NCBI RefSeq assembly: GCF_900104155.1
Contig: NZ_FMYB01000017.1
Coordinates: 1-64,000, forward strand
DNA: 64,000 nt
DNA from: Butyrivibrio sp. INlla16
Lineage (GTDB): Bacteria; Bacillota; Clostridia; Lachnospirales; Lachnospiraceae
Direction of reading: 5' to 3'
The notes below the pieces were generated by a model. That model was not told where the DNA came from and made no database searches. It was given only the letters and a program-made list of their open reading frames with translations. The translations under genes were made by a program, and so were the position numbers. Positions 9,393 to 16,755 of this stretch are shown in pieces. Within the stretch, counting starts at the first letter, position 1; every line of letters begins with the position of its first letter.

Positions 9393-9471
9393 AAGCTTCC
9401 CCTTGGGGAGGGAAAAATAAAAGCCTTCCCCCTTGGGGGAAGGTGTCAGAGAAGCTGACGGATGAGGGGAA
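9393..9471 (+). repeat. Dispersed Clostridia-type intergenic palindromic repeat carrying the next gene's ribosome site
   Basis: Three adjacent palindromes fill the gap between kinase and regulator: CTTCCCC/GGGGAGG, the 9-bp stem CCTTCCCCC/GGGGGAAGG (9424-9443), and GTCAG/CTGAC (9445-9459). GATGAGGGGAAA then ends 3 bases from the next ATG. From memory, a near-identical module (CCTTCCCCC..GTCAG..CTGACGGATGAGGG) recurs in many gut Clostridia, which suggests a non-autonomous mobile repeat. The terminal GAGGGGA now acts as the Shine-Dalgarno sequence of the regulator gene. Confidence 0.7.
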
Positions 9472-9474
9472 AAT

Positions 9475-10254
9475 ATGGACAAAAGAGTACTTCTTATTGG
9501 AGCATCCAAAAGTTTTATGGTAAATGCTATCGCGAAGGGGCTGGAGAAAGACGGATTTGAGATAGTTCACTGCGAGTTTACCAAGGCCGCGCTTAGAACT
9601 GTAGAGGATAAACCACAGCTGTATGTGCTATACCTGGGGGATATCGATACTTCCAATCCGGAGAAAAATGGCATTGAGCCGCTTAAATATCTGGATGAAG
9701 CAATTGACAGAGAGAGGTTCTTTCTCTATGAAGTCGGGAATATCGATGAGCTTAATTATGCTTCAAAGTTCCTGTCCAATATAAAGGTCACTGAAACTTT
9801 CCTCAGACCTCTTGATGTGCAGCAACTCTCGGATCAGCTCATGTCAGCTGTTCAGAGTAACGAGATATCCGAAGATCAGAAAAAGAAGATTCTTGTTGTG
9901 GACGACGACGGAACAATGCTCAGAATGATCAAGACCTGGCTGTCTGTGAAGTACAGAGTTTACATGGCAAGCTCCGGAAAGATCGCGCTGAACTTCCTCC
10001 AGAGTAATGAAGTCGACCTCGTGCTTCTTGATTACATGATGCCGCAGATGGATGGCCCCCAGGTTCTACAGGAGATAAGAAAAAGCGACAGCCTGAAGGC
10101 TCTTCCTGTTATGTTCCTCACTTCCAAGAGCGACAAGGAGAGTGTTGTCAGCGTGGCCGCCCTTCGCCCTGAAAAATACCTGCTTAAGACAATGCCTAAG
10201 GCAAAGCTTATAAAGAGTATTGATGAATTCTTCTTCGGTCCGGAAAAAGAGTGA
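9475..10254 (+). CDS. Two-domain response regulator (pseudoreceiver + receiver), no output domain
   Basis: The 259-residue protein has two receiver-like folds in tandem. The N-terminal one (1-125) starts like a receiver (RVLLIGASKSF) but lacks the acidic pair and phosphoacceptor, reading VLYLGDI where LLDxxMP is expected. The second (about 138-257) is complete: VVDDD, Asp186 in LLDYMMP, Thr in FLTS, and Lys in YLLKTMP. There is no DNA-binding or enzymatic domain, so it likely works by protein contact or as a phosphate carrier for the upstream hybrid kinase. A paralogue with the same layout (58,024) follows the FIST kinase of module B. The ribosome site is supplied by the palindromic repeat just upstream. 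Confidence 0.85.
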   Translation: MDKRVLLIGASKSFMVNAIAKGLEKDGFEIVHCEFTKAALRTVEDKPQLYVLYLGDIDTSNPEKNGIEPLKYLDEAIDRERFFLYEVGNIDELNYASKFLSNIKVTETFLRPLDVQQLSDQLMSAVQSNEISEDQKKKILVVDDDGTMLRMIKTWLSVKYRVYMASSGKIALNFLQSNEVDLVLLDYMMPQMDGPQVLQEIRKSDSLKALPVMFLTSKSDKESVVSVAALRPEKYLLKTMPKAKLIKSIDEFFFGPEKE

Positions 10255-10531
10255 TTTGTTGTTTGAATTTGTTTGGGGTTATTGTTGGGACAACAAACCT
10301 CGGAGTCTCAGTTTGGTTTGTTGTTTGGAAAAATTGCAGGTGCAATAAATATAGGCATAATCATCTGGTTTGTTGCTTGCTATTTTTGTGCGTACAACAA
10401 ATCTTGGCGCCTCAGTTTAACTTGTTGTTTGGGTGAATTTTAAGTGAAACAAATATAGGAATAGCCAGCCGATTTGTTGCTTTGAGTCTTTGTAAGTACA
10501 ACAAAGCGTTGAAGTCCATCTTGCTTTGTTG
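10255..10531. repeat. 52-bp inverted-repeat array 1a (TTTGTTG...CAACAAA)
   Basis: The array fills the convergent gap: it starts at the base after one stop codon and ends three bases before the other. TTTGTTG-type heptamers start at 10255, 10317, 10369, 10421, 10473 and 10525, giving one 62-bp and four 52-bp intervals. In each unit the inverse heptamer CAACAAA (or CAATAAA/AAACAAA) starts 26 bases later, except in the 62-bp unit, which has 10 extra bases between the two. The last 19 bases of alternate units resemble each other (units 0 and 2 share CTCAGTTT; units 1 and 3 share TATAGG), pointing to a 104-bp dimeric ancestor. Confidence 0.85.
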
Positions 10532-10533
10532 CC

Positions 10534-11124
10534 CTACTTCTTTTTTCCAAAGTGCTTATCAAGAAAATCTTCAATGTTTTGCGTGGTAAGAGGCATCTTC
10601 TGGGTTTCCATTGTGATGAGTAGTTCTTCACCAAGATAGATTCCGGTTTTTTCATAATCTCTAAGCTTCTTAAGATTCCAGGAAATATAATCCGTGTCAT
10701 CAACTTTGCCAAGATGTTCAAGCAACACAACTTTTCTGGTATGAGTATTTAGGATTGTAAAATCGGGATGTCTGATTTCTCCATTATAAAGCGTTACAGG
10801 GCATTCATATTTGTATGGAATGGATCTGGAAAACAGGGCATTTGCTATCATTTCTTCTGCCTTTGATCTTACCTGTTCGCCTCTGGCAGTGATATGAAAG
10901 GGAACACCCTCGTCTATTCCTTTGGGTTTATCTTTGTGAATATATTCACCGTTAGGCTCCCCTTTGTTACGCTTGTAATATTGATAACTATTACGATTTC
11001 TGATGATTTTGAGATCACCTTCAGGGTATTTATTCAAACGTTTCTTTCGCTTTTCAATTTCTTGTGTTAGATTTTTTTCTCTTTCTATTATCAAATCGTA
11101 AATATTATTTGTGTTTATTTGCAT
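10534..11124 (-). CDS. PD-(D/E)XK nuclease-like protein between two repeat arrays
   Basis: The 196-residue protein has a lysine-rich helical N-terminus and a C-terminal core resembling a PD-(D/E)XK nuclease fold. Glu90 sits in the helix RSKAEEMIANAL, Asp121 in HPDFTI, and Glu136 in LLEHLG, the usual order of metal-binding acids; the usual Lys is replaced by His137. From memory, longer relatives (~270-300 aa, with 'PDFT...WEHLG') are common and unnamed in gut Clostridia, and this copy lacks most of their central region. The start at 11124 is chosen for GAGGA nine bases upstream; an in-frame ATG at 11163 has none. Array 1a abuts its stop and array 1b lies beyond its promoter. DNA target and activity are unknown. 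Confidence 0.7.
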   Translation of the reverse strand: MQINTNNIYDLIIEREKNLTQEIEKRKKRLNKYPEGDLKIIRNRNSYQYYKRNKGEPNGEYIHKDKPKGIDEGVPFHITARGEQVRSKAEEMIANALFSRSIPYKYECPVTLYNGEIRHPDFTILNTHTRKVVLLEHLGKVDDTDYISWNLKKLRDYEKTGIYLGEELLITMETQKMPLTTQNIEDFLDKHFGKKK

Positions 11125-11297
11125 ATAATTAGTCCTCAATTCTTTTCGTTTTTTTATCCTCATTATTCACAGTAGCGGGGTTACATGTTTTGGAGTTCAA
11201 ACTATCTGGCCATATATTTTGAGTCCAAATTTGTAAAAAGTATTGTGAAAATAGCATGCTGAACGCATACCAATCGCTCGAAGAACAACAAGATTAT

Positions 11298-11325
11298 ATT
11301 TTACTCATAAACATAACGGTGTCAA
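11298..11325 (-). promoter_or_regulatory. Minus-strand promoter for the nuclease-like gene
   Basis: Read on the minus strand, TTGACA (11325-11320) is separated by 16 bp from TAAAAT (11303-11298). The start codon lies about 170 bases downstream, leaving a long leader in which I see no clear structure. Confidence 0.55.
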
Positions 11326-11360
11326 GCATAAATATGAATACATGTGATTTAAGTGGCGAA

Positions 11361-11380
11361 AAATACGGTTAAGCGTATTT
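11361..11380. other. Small hairpin in the 11,125-12,010 noncoding stretch
   Basis: AAATACG/CGTATTT forms a perfect 7-bp stem with a 6-base loop, followed by ATTTACA. It could be a weak terminator or a protein site. The rest of the gap holds the minus-strand promoter, a 20-bp direct repeat, array 1b and the promoter of the next gene. I found no open frame with coding character there. Confidence 0.35.
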
Positions 11381-11414
11381 ATTTACACTTGATTTATGAG
11401 GAGCTTTACAGAGG

Positions 11415-11496
11415 ATCTACGGGGATTGACAGAAATCTACGGGAGATTAACAGAAATCTACGGAGATTAACAGAGATCTACGGGGATTGACAGGAT
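11415..11496. repeat. Four direct repeats of ~20 bp (ATCTACGG...TTRACAG)
   Basis: Copies of ATCTACGGGGATTGACAGAA-like units begin at 11415, 11435, 11456 and 11476, a spacing of 20-21 bp (two helical turns). They sit just before array 1b. Confidence 0.8.
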
Positions 11497-11532
11497 TCTT
11501 AGGAGGGGAATGATCTCCGAGAAAATATAGAT

Positions 11533-11878
11533 ACAACAAATGATAGAATTCATTACGAATTTATTGTGAGAAAAACCTGGAGATACAATAAATAAGAGTA
11601 TATCAGACACAATTGTTGTACTGGAAAAATAAAGAAACAATAAATAAAGAGATAGTTGTTGGATTTGTTGTTTGAACGAAATATCAATGCAACAAAACCA
11701 AGCAGTACAGCATGATTTGTTGTTTGGAAAAAAACTAGACACAACAAACCAAACAGATGAAACCTGATTTGTTGTTTGCAAAAATATGAGACACAATAAA
11801 TCAGATAGATGTAGTTAAATTTGTTGTATGGAGATATATTCGGAACAACAAATCAGACGTCCGGAATCAGATTTGTTG
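11533..11878. repeat. 52-bp inverted-repeat array 1b (TTTGTTG...CAACAAA)
   Basis: TTTGTTG (or TTTATTG/ATTGTTG) starts at 11560, 11612, 11664, 11716, 11768, 11820 and 11872: seven copies with every interval exactly 52 bp. In each complete unit the inverse heptamer CAACAAA or CAATAAA begins 26 bases later. A further half-site (ACAACAAA) at 11533-11540 fits the same register. The 19 bases on either side of each heptamer are variable in sequence but constant in length. Confidence 0.88.
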
Positions 11879-11949
11879 TGAGGCTGGATTTTTAAGTGCC
11901 TAAAGTGGAGCTATAGTCGAATCCACGTTTAAACAGCCCTGTCTCCAAT

Positions 11950-11978
11950 TTGAGAGATTCCACCAATATTGCTATAAT
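11950..11978 (+). promoter_or_regulatory. Promoter of the M13 peptidase gene
   Basis: TTGAGA (11950-11955), 17 bp, then TATAAT (11973-11978) with an upstream TG (11970-11971). It is a near-consensus sigma-A site that lies 33 bases before the start codon. Confidence 0.75.
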
Positions 11979-12010
11979 TGTTTGGGGGAACAAATTAAGG
12001 AGGAAACGGT

Positions 12011-14107
12011 ATGAAAAGAATGACTAATTGTCGCACTAAAAGGGTGGTAGCCTGTTTAGTGACGGCTGCTTTAAGTGTATCTATTGCCGCGCAAGTTACC
12101 GGATGCGCAGCATCTGTTTCAAATAAGGCTACTCAGCCGGAAGAAATCATAGAAAGTGAAAACGAAACCACCTCGCCCGCAGAAAATAAAGACGAAATTG
12201 AGATAGAAGAGAAAAATAATTCTAGGGAACCTGCGGATACCGGTGAAACATCAGAATTACAAGATAATAAGAACAATGAATCAGCAAAAGAATCACAAAG
12301 AGAATCCGTTTACGATTTCGATGACTTGGTAAACGCTCAGTGGAAAGAAGAAGCCAAAGCCAAACTGGAAGAAAACGGGTATAGTTATTACTCTGTTATT
12401 ACTGAGAGGACAGAGGTTCTTGACGACAAAATGGTGGAAATATTCAAAACGGATATTTCATCACTTCCGGAAGACAGTGATTTTTACAAAGTGCTCTATG
12501 TTTACAATCAGATTCTGGATGCAAAGTGGGAAGGAACGGATGCAAAAAAAGAAATCAAAAGTATACTCGACCTGATTGACGCCGCGGGCAACCGTGATGA
12601 TTTATACGCGCTTTTTACTGACAAATACTGGGGGCGTTATAATCTCGGAATGTCAAGAAGAGTTGATTTTATCAAAGGTGATATAACAAATAACATCGAT
12701 CCTCAGACGGTAAACGGCACTGGCAGACTGACAGATGAACAAAAGACTGCAGTAGAAAAATATCTGATTGACCTCGGCTTTTCAGAGGACAGAGCTAAAC
12801 AGATTATCAGTAATACTGATGAGATGGACAAATTGGTTGTCGACTATCACGATGGTTTGTCCGGGGATACACTTGTTGGATTTATTGGAAGAAAAACGCT
12901 TGAAGAGAAAAACGTTCAGTTTCCGATTCTGGATATCCTGAGCAAACAGGATGCCCTTGGGAGGGATAAAGACTTCTACTCATGTATGGACTACATGAGC
13001 TTTCTGGATGAATTTTATACAGATGAGAATATTCCGAAAATCAGAGATCAGATGCTTGCCTGCGCTGCAGTAGAGCTTTCAAGACTTGATAAGGAAGATG
13101 GCGGCGTAACTTTCTTCGAACTTTATCCGTATGCTAAGGCTCCTGATTTTGAGACATGCCTTAGATATGCCATTTTTCAGGCGGGAGGCTATACAATCGA
13201 AAAAACGTTCAAAGAAAAATATGTTGATGATAAGACTATCGATAACGTAAAAGAGATGATAGAAGATGAAAAAACAACTATGAGGTCCATTATAGCCGAT
13301 ACAGACTGGCTTTCTGTGCATGGCAAGGAGCAGGCGAACCACAAGATTTTTTATCTGAAGGAATACATAGGTGAAAATGGTCACACTGACGACTTATCCG
13401 ATGTGGAACTGTCCGAAAATCCACTTGCTAATTATATAGCGCTAAAAACAAGTATGTATGATTTTCGTGATAAACAGCTATTAACAGATAAAACCGATAA
13501 GGAACTGTTTGGCGCCTCATTTATACAGGTCAATGCATTTTACAATATGTATAATAACAGCATTATTGTCGCAGACGGCTATCTGGAAGATGCTTCTGAC
13601 TATTCATATGAGGAGACGCTTGCATTTCTGGGAGTTACTTTGGCACATGAGTTATCCCATGCTTATGATCCAATGGGCAGCAGCTTTGACTATGAGGGCT
13701 ACTATGATCCCTGGATGTCTGAAGAAGAATACGAGGAGTATTCGAATCGGACTAAGAAAATTGAAGAATTTTTCGATGGGATGGAAGTCGGAGATGGCAT
13801 AAAGCTTGACGGGAAACTGGTTTGCCAGGAAGCCTTCGCTGACTTAATGGGAATGGAATGCTGCCTCAGAATTCTCGGGGAAAGAGATAATCCTGATTAT
13901 GACGCATTTTTCAAAGCCTACGCAAGAGAAAATGCCTGCTACTACACACAGGACGGCTTAAAGGAGGCGGTGAAGGATACACACCTTCCTTATAAGGAAC
14001 GCATAAATTATATTGTTGGCCAGTTTGATGAGTTTTACGAGACCTATGATGTTGATCCGGACAGCCCTTATTATGTGCCCAAGGAGAAGAGGTTGTCGAC
14101 GTTTTAA
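12011..14107 (+). CDS. M13 family (neprilysin/PepO-like) zinc metallopeptidase lipoprotein
   Basis: The 698-residue lipoprotein has a signal peptide ending in VTGC, an acidic Glu/Asn-rich linker (about 35-105) and an M13-type peptidase. The zinc site HELSHAYD provides two His ligands and the catalytic Glu. EAFADLMG supplies the third ligand Glu and the Asp that orients it, and VNAFYNMYNNSI matches the substrate-binding segment of the family. The end KERINYIVGQFDEF also follows the M13 pattern. It should act on peptides outside the membrane. The start follows AAGGAGG, and a strong promoter lies upstream. The length is close to that of known M13 enzymes (~650-700 aa). It stands alone, next to repeat array 1b. 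Confidence 0.9.
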   Translation: MKRMTNCRTKRVVACLVTAALSVSIAAQVTGCAASVSNKATQPEEIIESENETTSPAENKDEIEIEEKNNSREPADTGETSELQDNKNNESAKESQRESVYDFDDLVNAQWKEEAKAKLEENGYSYYSVITERTEVLDDKMVEIFKTDISSLPEDSDFYKVLYVYNQILDAKWEGTDAKKEIKSILDLIDAAGNRDDLYALFTDKYWGRYNLGMSRRVDFIKGDITNNIDPQTVNGTGRLTDEQKTAVEKYLIDLGFSEDRAKQIISNTDEMDKLVVDYHDGLSGDTLVGFIGRKTLEEKNVQFPILDILSKQDALGRDKDFYSCMDYMSFLDEFYTDENIPKIRDQMLACAAVELSRLDKEDGGVTFFELYPYAKAPDFETCLRYAIFQAGGYTIEKTFKEKYVDDKTIDNVKEMIEDEKTTMRSIIADTDWLSVHGKEQANHKIFYLKEYIGENGHTDDLSDVELSENPLANYIALKTSMYDFRDKQLLTDKTDKELFGASFIQVNAFYNMYNNSIIVADGYLEDASDYSYEETLAFLGVTLAHELSHAYDPMGSSFDYEGYYDPWMSEEEYEEYSNRTKKIEEFFDGMEVGDGIKLDGKLVCQEAFADLMGMECCLRILGERDNPDYDAFFKAYARENACYYTQDGLKEAVKDTHLPYKERINYIVGQFDEFYETYDVDPDSPYYVPKEKRLSTF

Positions 14108-14200
14108 TAAAAAAATGGGGTCGATAAGCACATCTAAAAAAATTCAACAACATTCGGCTTGCAAGACATGGCTTAAGATAGAATACTATGGAGGAGAAAA

Positions 14201-14761
14201 ATGTCAGCAGCAATCGACAATTACAGAAAAACAGTAGAGCAGCCCTGGGGAAAGATGTTCTACGATTTGATATACATACAACTGAATATTCCGAGTGATA
14301 AAAAATTAAAGATGCTCGATGATGTTGTTATCTGCCACAACGTTCTCGAATATGTGGATGACAGAGAGGCCTTATTGCAGCAGTTTGTCAGGATTCTGAA
14401 AAAAGGTGGAATGCTGTCTGTAGTAAAACATAATGATCCCGGCAGAGTTATGATGTACGCAGTACTGAATGATAATCCGAAGGCAGCCCTTGAATTGTTA
14501 ACGCAGGAAGGCAGTGAGAACTGCGCATTCGGAACCCGGAATGTCTACAACAACGAAACGCTTACAGCATCAATTGCAGACAAAGCAGAACTTACAGCTA
14601 TGTTTGGTGTGCGAACCTTCTTTGGACTGTCCTCCAATAACGACATCAAGTTTACAGATGAGTGGTATGAGTCTATGCTTGATCTGGAAACGGAAGCGGG
14701 CAAGAAGGAAGAATATAAAAAGATTGCCTTCTTCAATCACTTGATTTTTAGGAAGAAATAA
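14201..14761 (+). CDS. Class I SAM methyltransferase with an internal deletion (probably inactive)
   Basis: The 186-residue protein reads like a methyltransferase at both ends. It begins with a typical lead-in (YDLIYIQLNIPSDKKLKMLD) and resumes at DVVICHNVLEYVDD, the post-motif-II region, then 'ILKKGGMLSVVKHN'. The glycine-rich SAM-binding motif I and the acidic end of the second strand, which should lie between 'KMLD' and 'DVVICH', are missing (roughly 50-60 residues). The reading frame is kept and GGAGGAG precedes the ATG, so it is expressed at least in principle, but SAM binding is unlikely. It is either a decaying gene or a repurposed partner protein. Its neighbour, a phosphatase gene, begins 26 bases downstream. 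Confidence 0.7.
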   Translation: MSAAIDNYRKTVEQPWGKMFYDLIYIQLNIPSDKKLKMLDDVVICHNVLEYVDDREALLQQFVRILKKGGMLSVVKHNDPGRVMMYAVLNDNPKAALELLTQEGSENCAFGTRNVYNNETLTASIADKAELTAMFGVRTFFGLSSNNDIKFTDEWYESMLDLETEAGKKEEYKKIAFFNHLIFRKK

Positions 14762-14787
14762 ACAGCAAAATAGATTGGAAGAAAACG

Positions 14788-15573
14788 ATGAGAATTTTAT
14801 TTTTCAGACATGGTGATCCCGACTATCAGATAGACGGACTTACAGAAAAAGGAAAGGTTGAGGCAGAGCTTCTGGCTGCGCAGATTAAGTCCTTTCACTT
14901 GGATGATGTATATGTGTCGCCGCTTGGAAGAGCGAGGCAGACCGCGGAGTATTCACTTAAGGAATTAGGGAAAGAGGCTGCGGTTTTAGATTGGCTCAAG
15001 GAATTCCCTGCGCTGTTTGATGCAAATAAGGCAGATGAAGAGACAAGACTTGCCTTTCCGAACGAACTTCATAAAAATGAAACCACAGGAGAGTATGATA
15101 AGCGCATAGTCTGGGACATCATTCCTTCATATTATATGAATCATCCTGAATTGTTTGATGCGAAAGCGTGGAGAGATTCCGAATTCGTAAAGAGTACTGA
15201 CATGCCACAGATTTATGATTATGTCATAGACAGCTTTGATAAGTTTCTTTCAGACTATGGATACGAGCGCGATGGCAGCGTTTACAAGGTTAGGGAAAAC
15301 AATGACAAGGTTATCGGATTTTTCTGCCACTTCGGAATTACAGCAATCATGCTGTCACATCTGTGGGGAGTGTCACCCTTTGTCACCATGCAGTTCCTTG
15401 CGATGGCGCCTACATCCGTAACAGAGATCGTCACCGAGGAGCGCGAAAAAGGCATAGCTATTTTCAGAACCCTGAGAATAGGTGATATCACCCACCTCAC
15501 TATGGGGGAAGAAGCCCCTGCGTTTTCAGCAAGATTCTGCGAACGCTTTGAAAACACGGATGAGCGCCACTGA
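14788..15573 (+). CDS. Histidine phosphatase superfamily protein (phosphoglycerate mutase-like)
   Basis: The 261-residue cytoplasmic protein starts MRILFFRHG, the RHG catalytic motif of the branch-1 histidine phosphatases, with the supporting Arg in SPLGRARQTA and the second His in FFCHFG. The middle (about 70-150) is longer than in minimal family members. The substrate cannot be read from sequence; sugar phosphates or nucleotides are common for the family. GGAAG lies upstream of the ATG, and the gene may share a transcript with the methyltransferase remnant. Confidence 0.85.
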   Translation: MRILFFRHGDPDYQIDGLTEKGKVEAELLAAQIKSFHLDDVYVSPLGRARQTAEYSLKELGKEAAVLDWLKEFPALFDANKADEETRLAFPNELHKNETTGEYDKRIVWDIIPSYYMNHPELFDAKAWRDSEFVKSTDMPQIYDYVIDSFDKFLSDYGYERDGSVYKVRENNDKVIGFFCHFGITAIMLSHLWGVSPFVTMQFLAMAPTSVTEIVTEEREKGIAIFRTLRIGDITHLTMGEEAPAFSARFCERFENTDERH

Positions 15574-15620
15574 TGCAGGAATCAGCACAAACACAAGCTT
15601 TATAAAAGCATACCGGATAC

Positions 15621-15649
15621 TTAACTTATCTCCCAAAATCATGTATACT
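15621..15649 (+). promoter_or_regulatory. Promoter of pyrF
   Basis: TTAACT (15621-15626), 17 bp, then TATACT (15644-15649), 50 bases upstream of the pyrF start. Confidence 0.6.
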
Positions 15650-15699
15650 GTCGAGAGATAAAAACGCAATCTACAAGATTATTCACAAGGAGAGTTCCC

Positions 15700-16620
15700 A
15701 TGATTAAAAACTTAATTGACGGTATCAAAAAGACTGAGGCACCAATTGTTGTAGGACTTGATCCCAAGACAGACTTCATTCCGAAGAGAATTTTGGACAA
15801 GGCTCTTAATGAAAAAGGATACACAGCGGAGGCGATAGCTGACAGCTTCTTTGAATTCAACAAAGAGATAGTTGATAGCATCTGCGATCTGGTTCCGGCC
15901 GTAAAACCGCAGGTTGCAATGTATGAGCAGTTCGGACTTCCCGGACTCATCGCCTATAAGAAGACAATTGATTACTGTCATGAAAAGGGACTCCTTGTTA
16001 TAGCTGATGTAAAGCGCGGCGATATAGGCTCAACCTCAGAATCTTATGCGCTCTCACACCTCGGAGCATCCAAAGTGGGAGATACTCTCATCAAAGGATT
16101 CGATGCCGATTTTGCAACTGTAAATCCTTACCTTGGATCAGACGGTGTTAAGCCCTTCATCAGCGTTTGCAACGAGTTTGACAAGGGAATCTTCGTACTT
16201 GTAAAAACTTCAAACCCCTCAAGCGGTGAGCTTCAGGATAAAATAGCGGACGGCAAGCCCCTCTACGAGACAGTCGGAGAGCTTGTTGAAAAGTGGGGAC
16301 AGGATTCTATGGACGGCAGCTACAGTAATGTCGGCGCCGTTGTAGGTGCGACCTATCCGGAGATGGGCAAGGTCCTTCGCGACATCATGCCTCATGCTTT
16401 CATCCTTGTTCCGGGCTATGGAGCACAGGGCGGAAAGGGCTCAGACCTTGTTCACTTCTTTGATAAGGACGGCCTCGGAGCAATCGTAAATTCCTCCAGA
16501 GGAATCATCGCTGCATGGAAAAACGAGAAATACGGCGATCCCGCAAAAGAAGCCGTAGGAGAGGCAGCTAGAAAAGCCGTTCTCGACATGAAGGAAGACA
16601 TACAGAACGCATTAAAGTAA
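15700..16620 (+). CDS. pyrF: Orotidine 5'-phosphate decarboxylase
   Basis: The 306-residue TIM-barrel enzyme makes UMP from OMP, the last step of de novo pyrimidine synthesis. VVGLDPK near the start binds substrate. The catalytic network is visible in VIADVKRGDIGST, with the Lys-Arg-Gly-Asp core, and LVPGYGAQGG binds phosphate. Its size and the inserted segments place it in the longer PyrF subfamily 2 common in Firmicutes and actinobacteria, which the shorter E. coli type lacks. The start has AAGGAG. pyrE follows from its own promoter, so the two pyrimidine genes are neighbours but not tightly fused into one operon. Confidence 0.95.
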   Translation: MIKNLIDGIKKTEAPIVVGLDPKTDFIPKRILDKALNEKGYTAEAIADSFFEFNKEIVDSICDLVPAVKPQVAMYEQFGLPGLIAYKKTIDYCHEKGLLVIADVKRGDIGSTSESYALSHLGASKVGDTLIKGFDADFATVNPYLGSDGVKPFISVCNEFDKGIFVLVKTSNPSSGELQDKIADGKPLYETVGELVEKWGQDSMDGSYSNVGAVVGATYPEMGKVLRDIMPHAFILVPGYGAQGGKGSDLVHFFDKDGLGAIVNSSRGIIAAWKNEKYGDPAKEAVGEAARKAVLDMKEDIQNALK

Positions 16621-16690
16621 TGACCTGCGCACTCAATAAATAAAAGAAAAATACGCATTTTATCGTTACAAATCTTTAATATTTAGTTAA

Positions 16691-16720
16691 TTGTTTATGC
16701 TTATTTCAATGTGATACAAT
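16691..16720 (+). promoter_or_regulatory. Promoter of pyrE and downstream signalling genes
   Basis: TTGTTT (16691-16696), 18 bp, then TACAAT (16715-16720) with TG at 16712-16713, an extended -10. I see no PyrR-binding attenuator in the short leader. Confidence 0.65.
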
Positions 16721-16755
16721 GCACATAGCAATACAATAAAAGGAGTATGCTCAAA

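Noticed and set aside
10255..11878. CRISPR array
   Set aside because: The conserved parts are only 7-8 bases and palindromic in alternate orientation, the intervening segments resemble one another in alternate units, and no cas gene is present.
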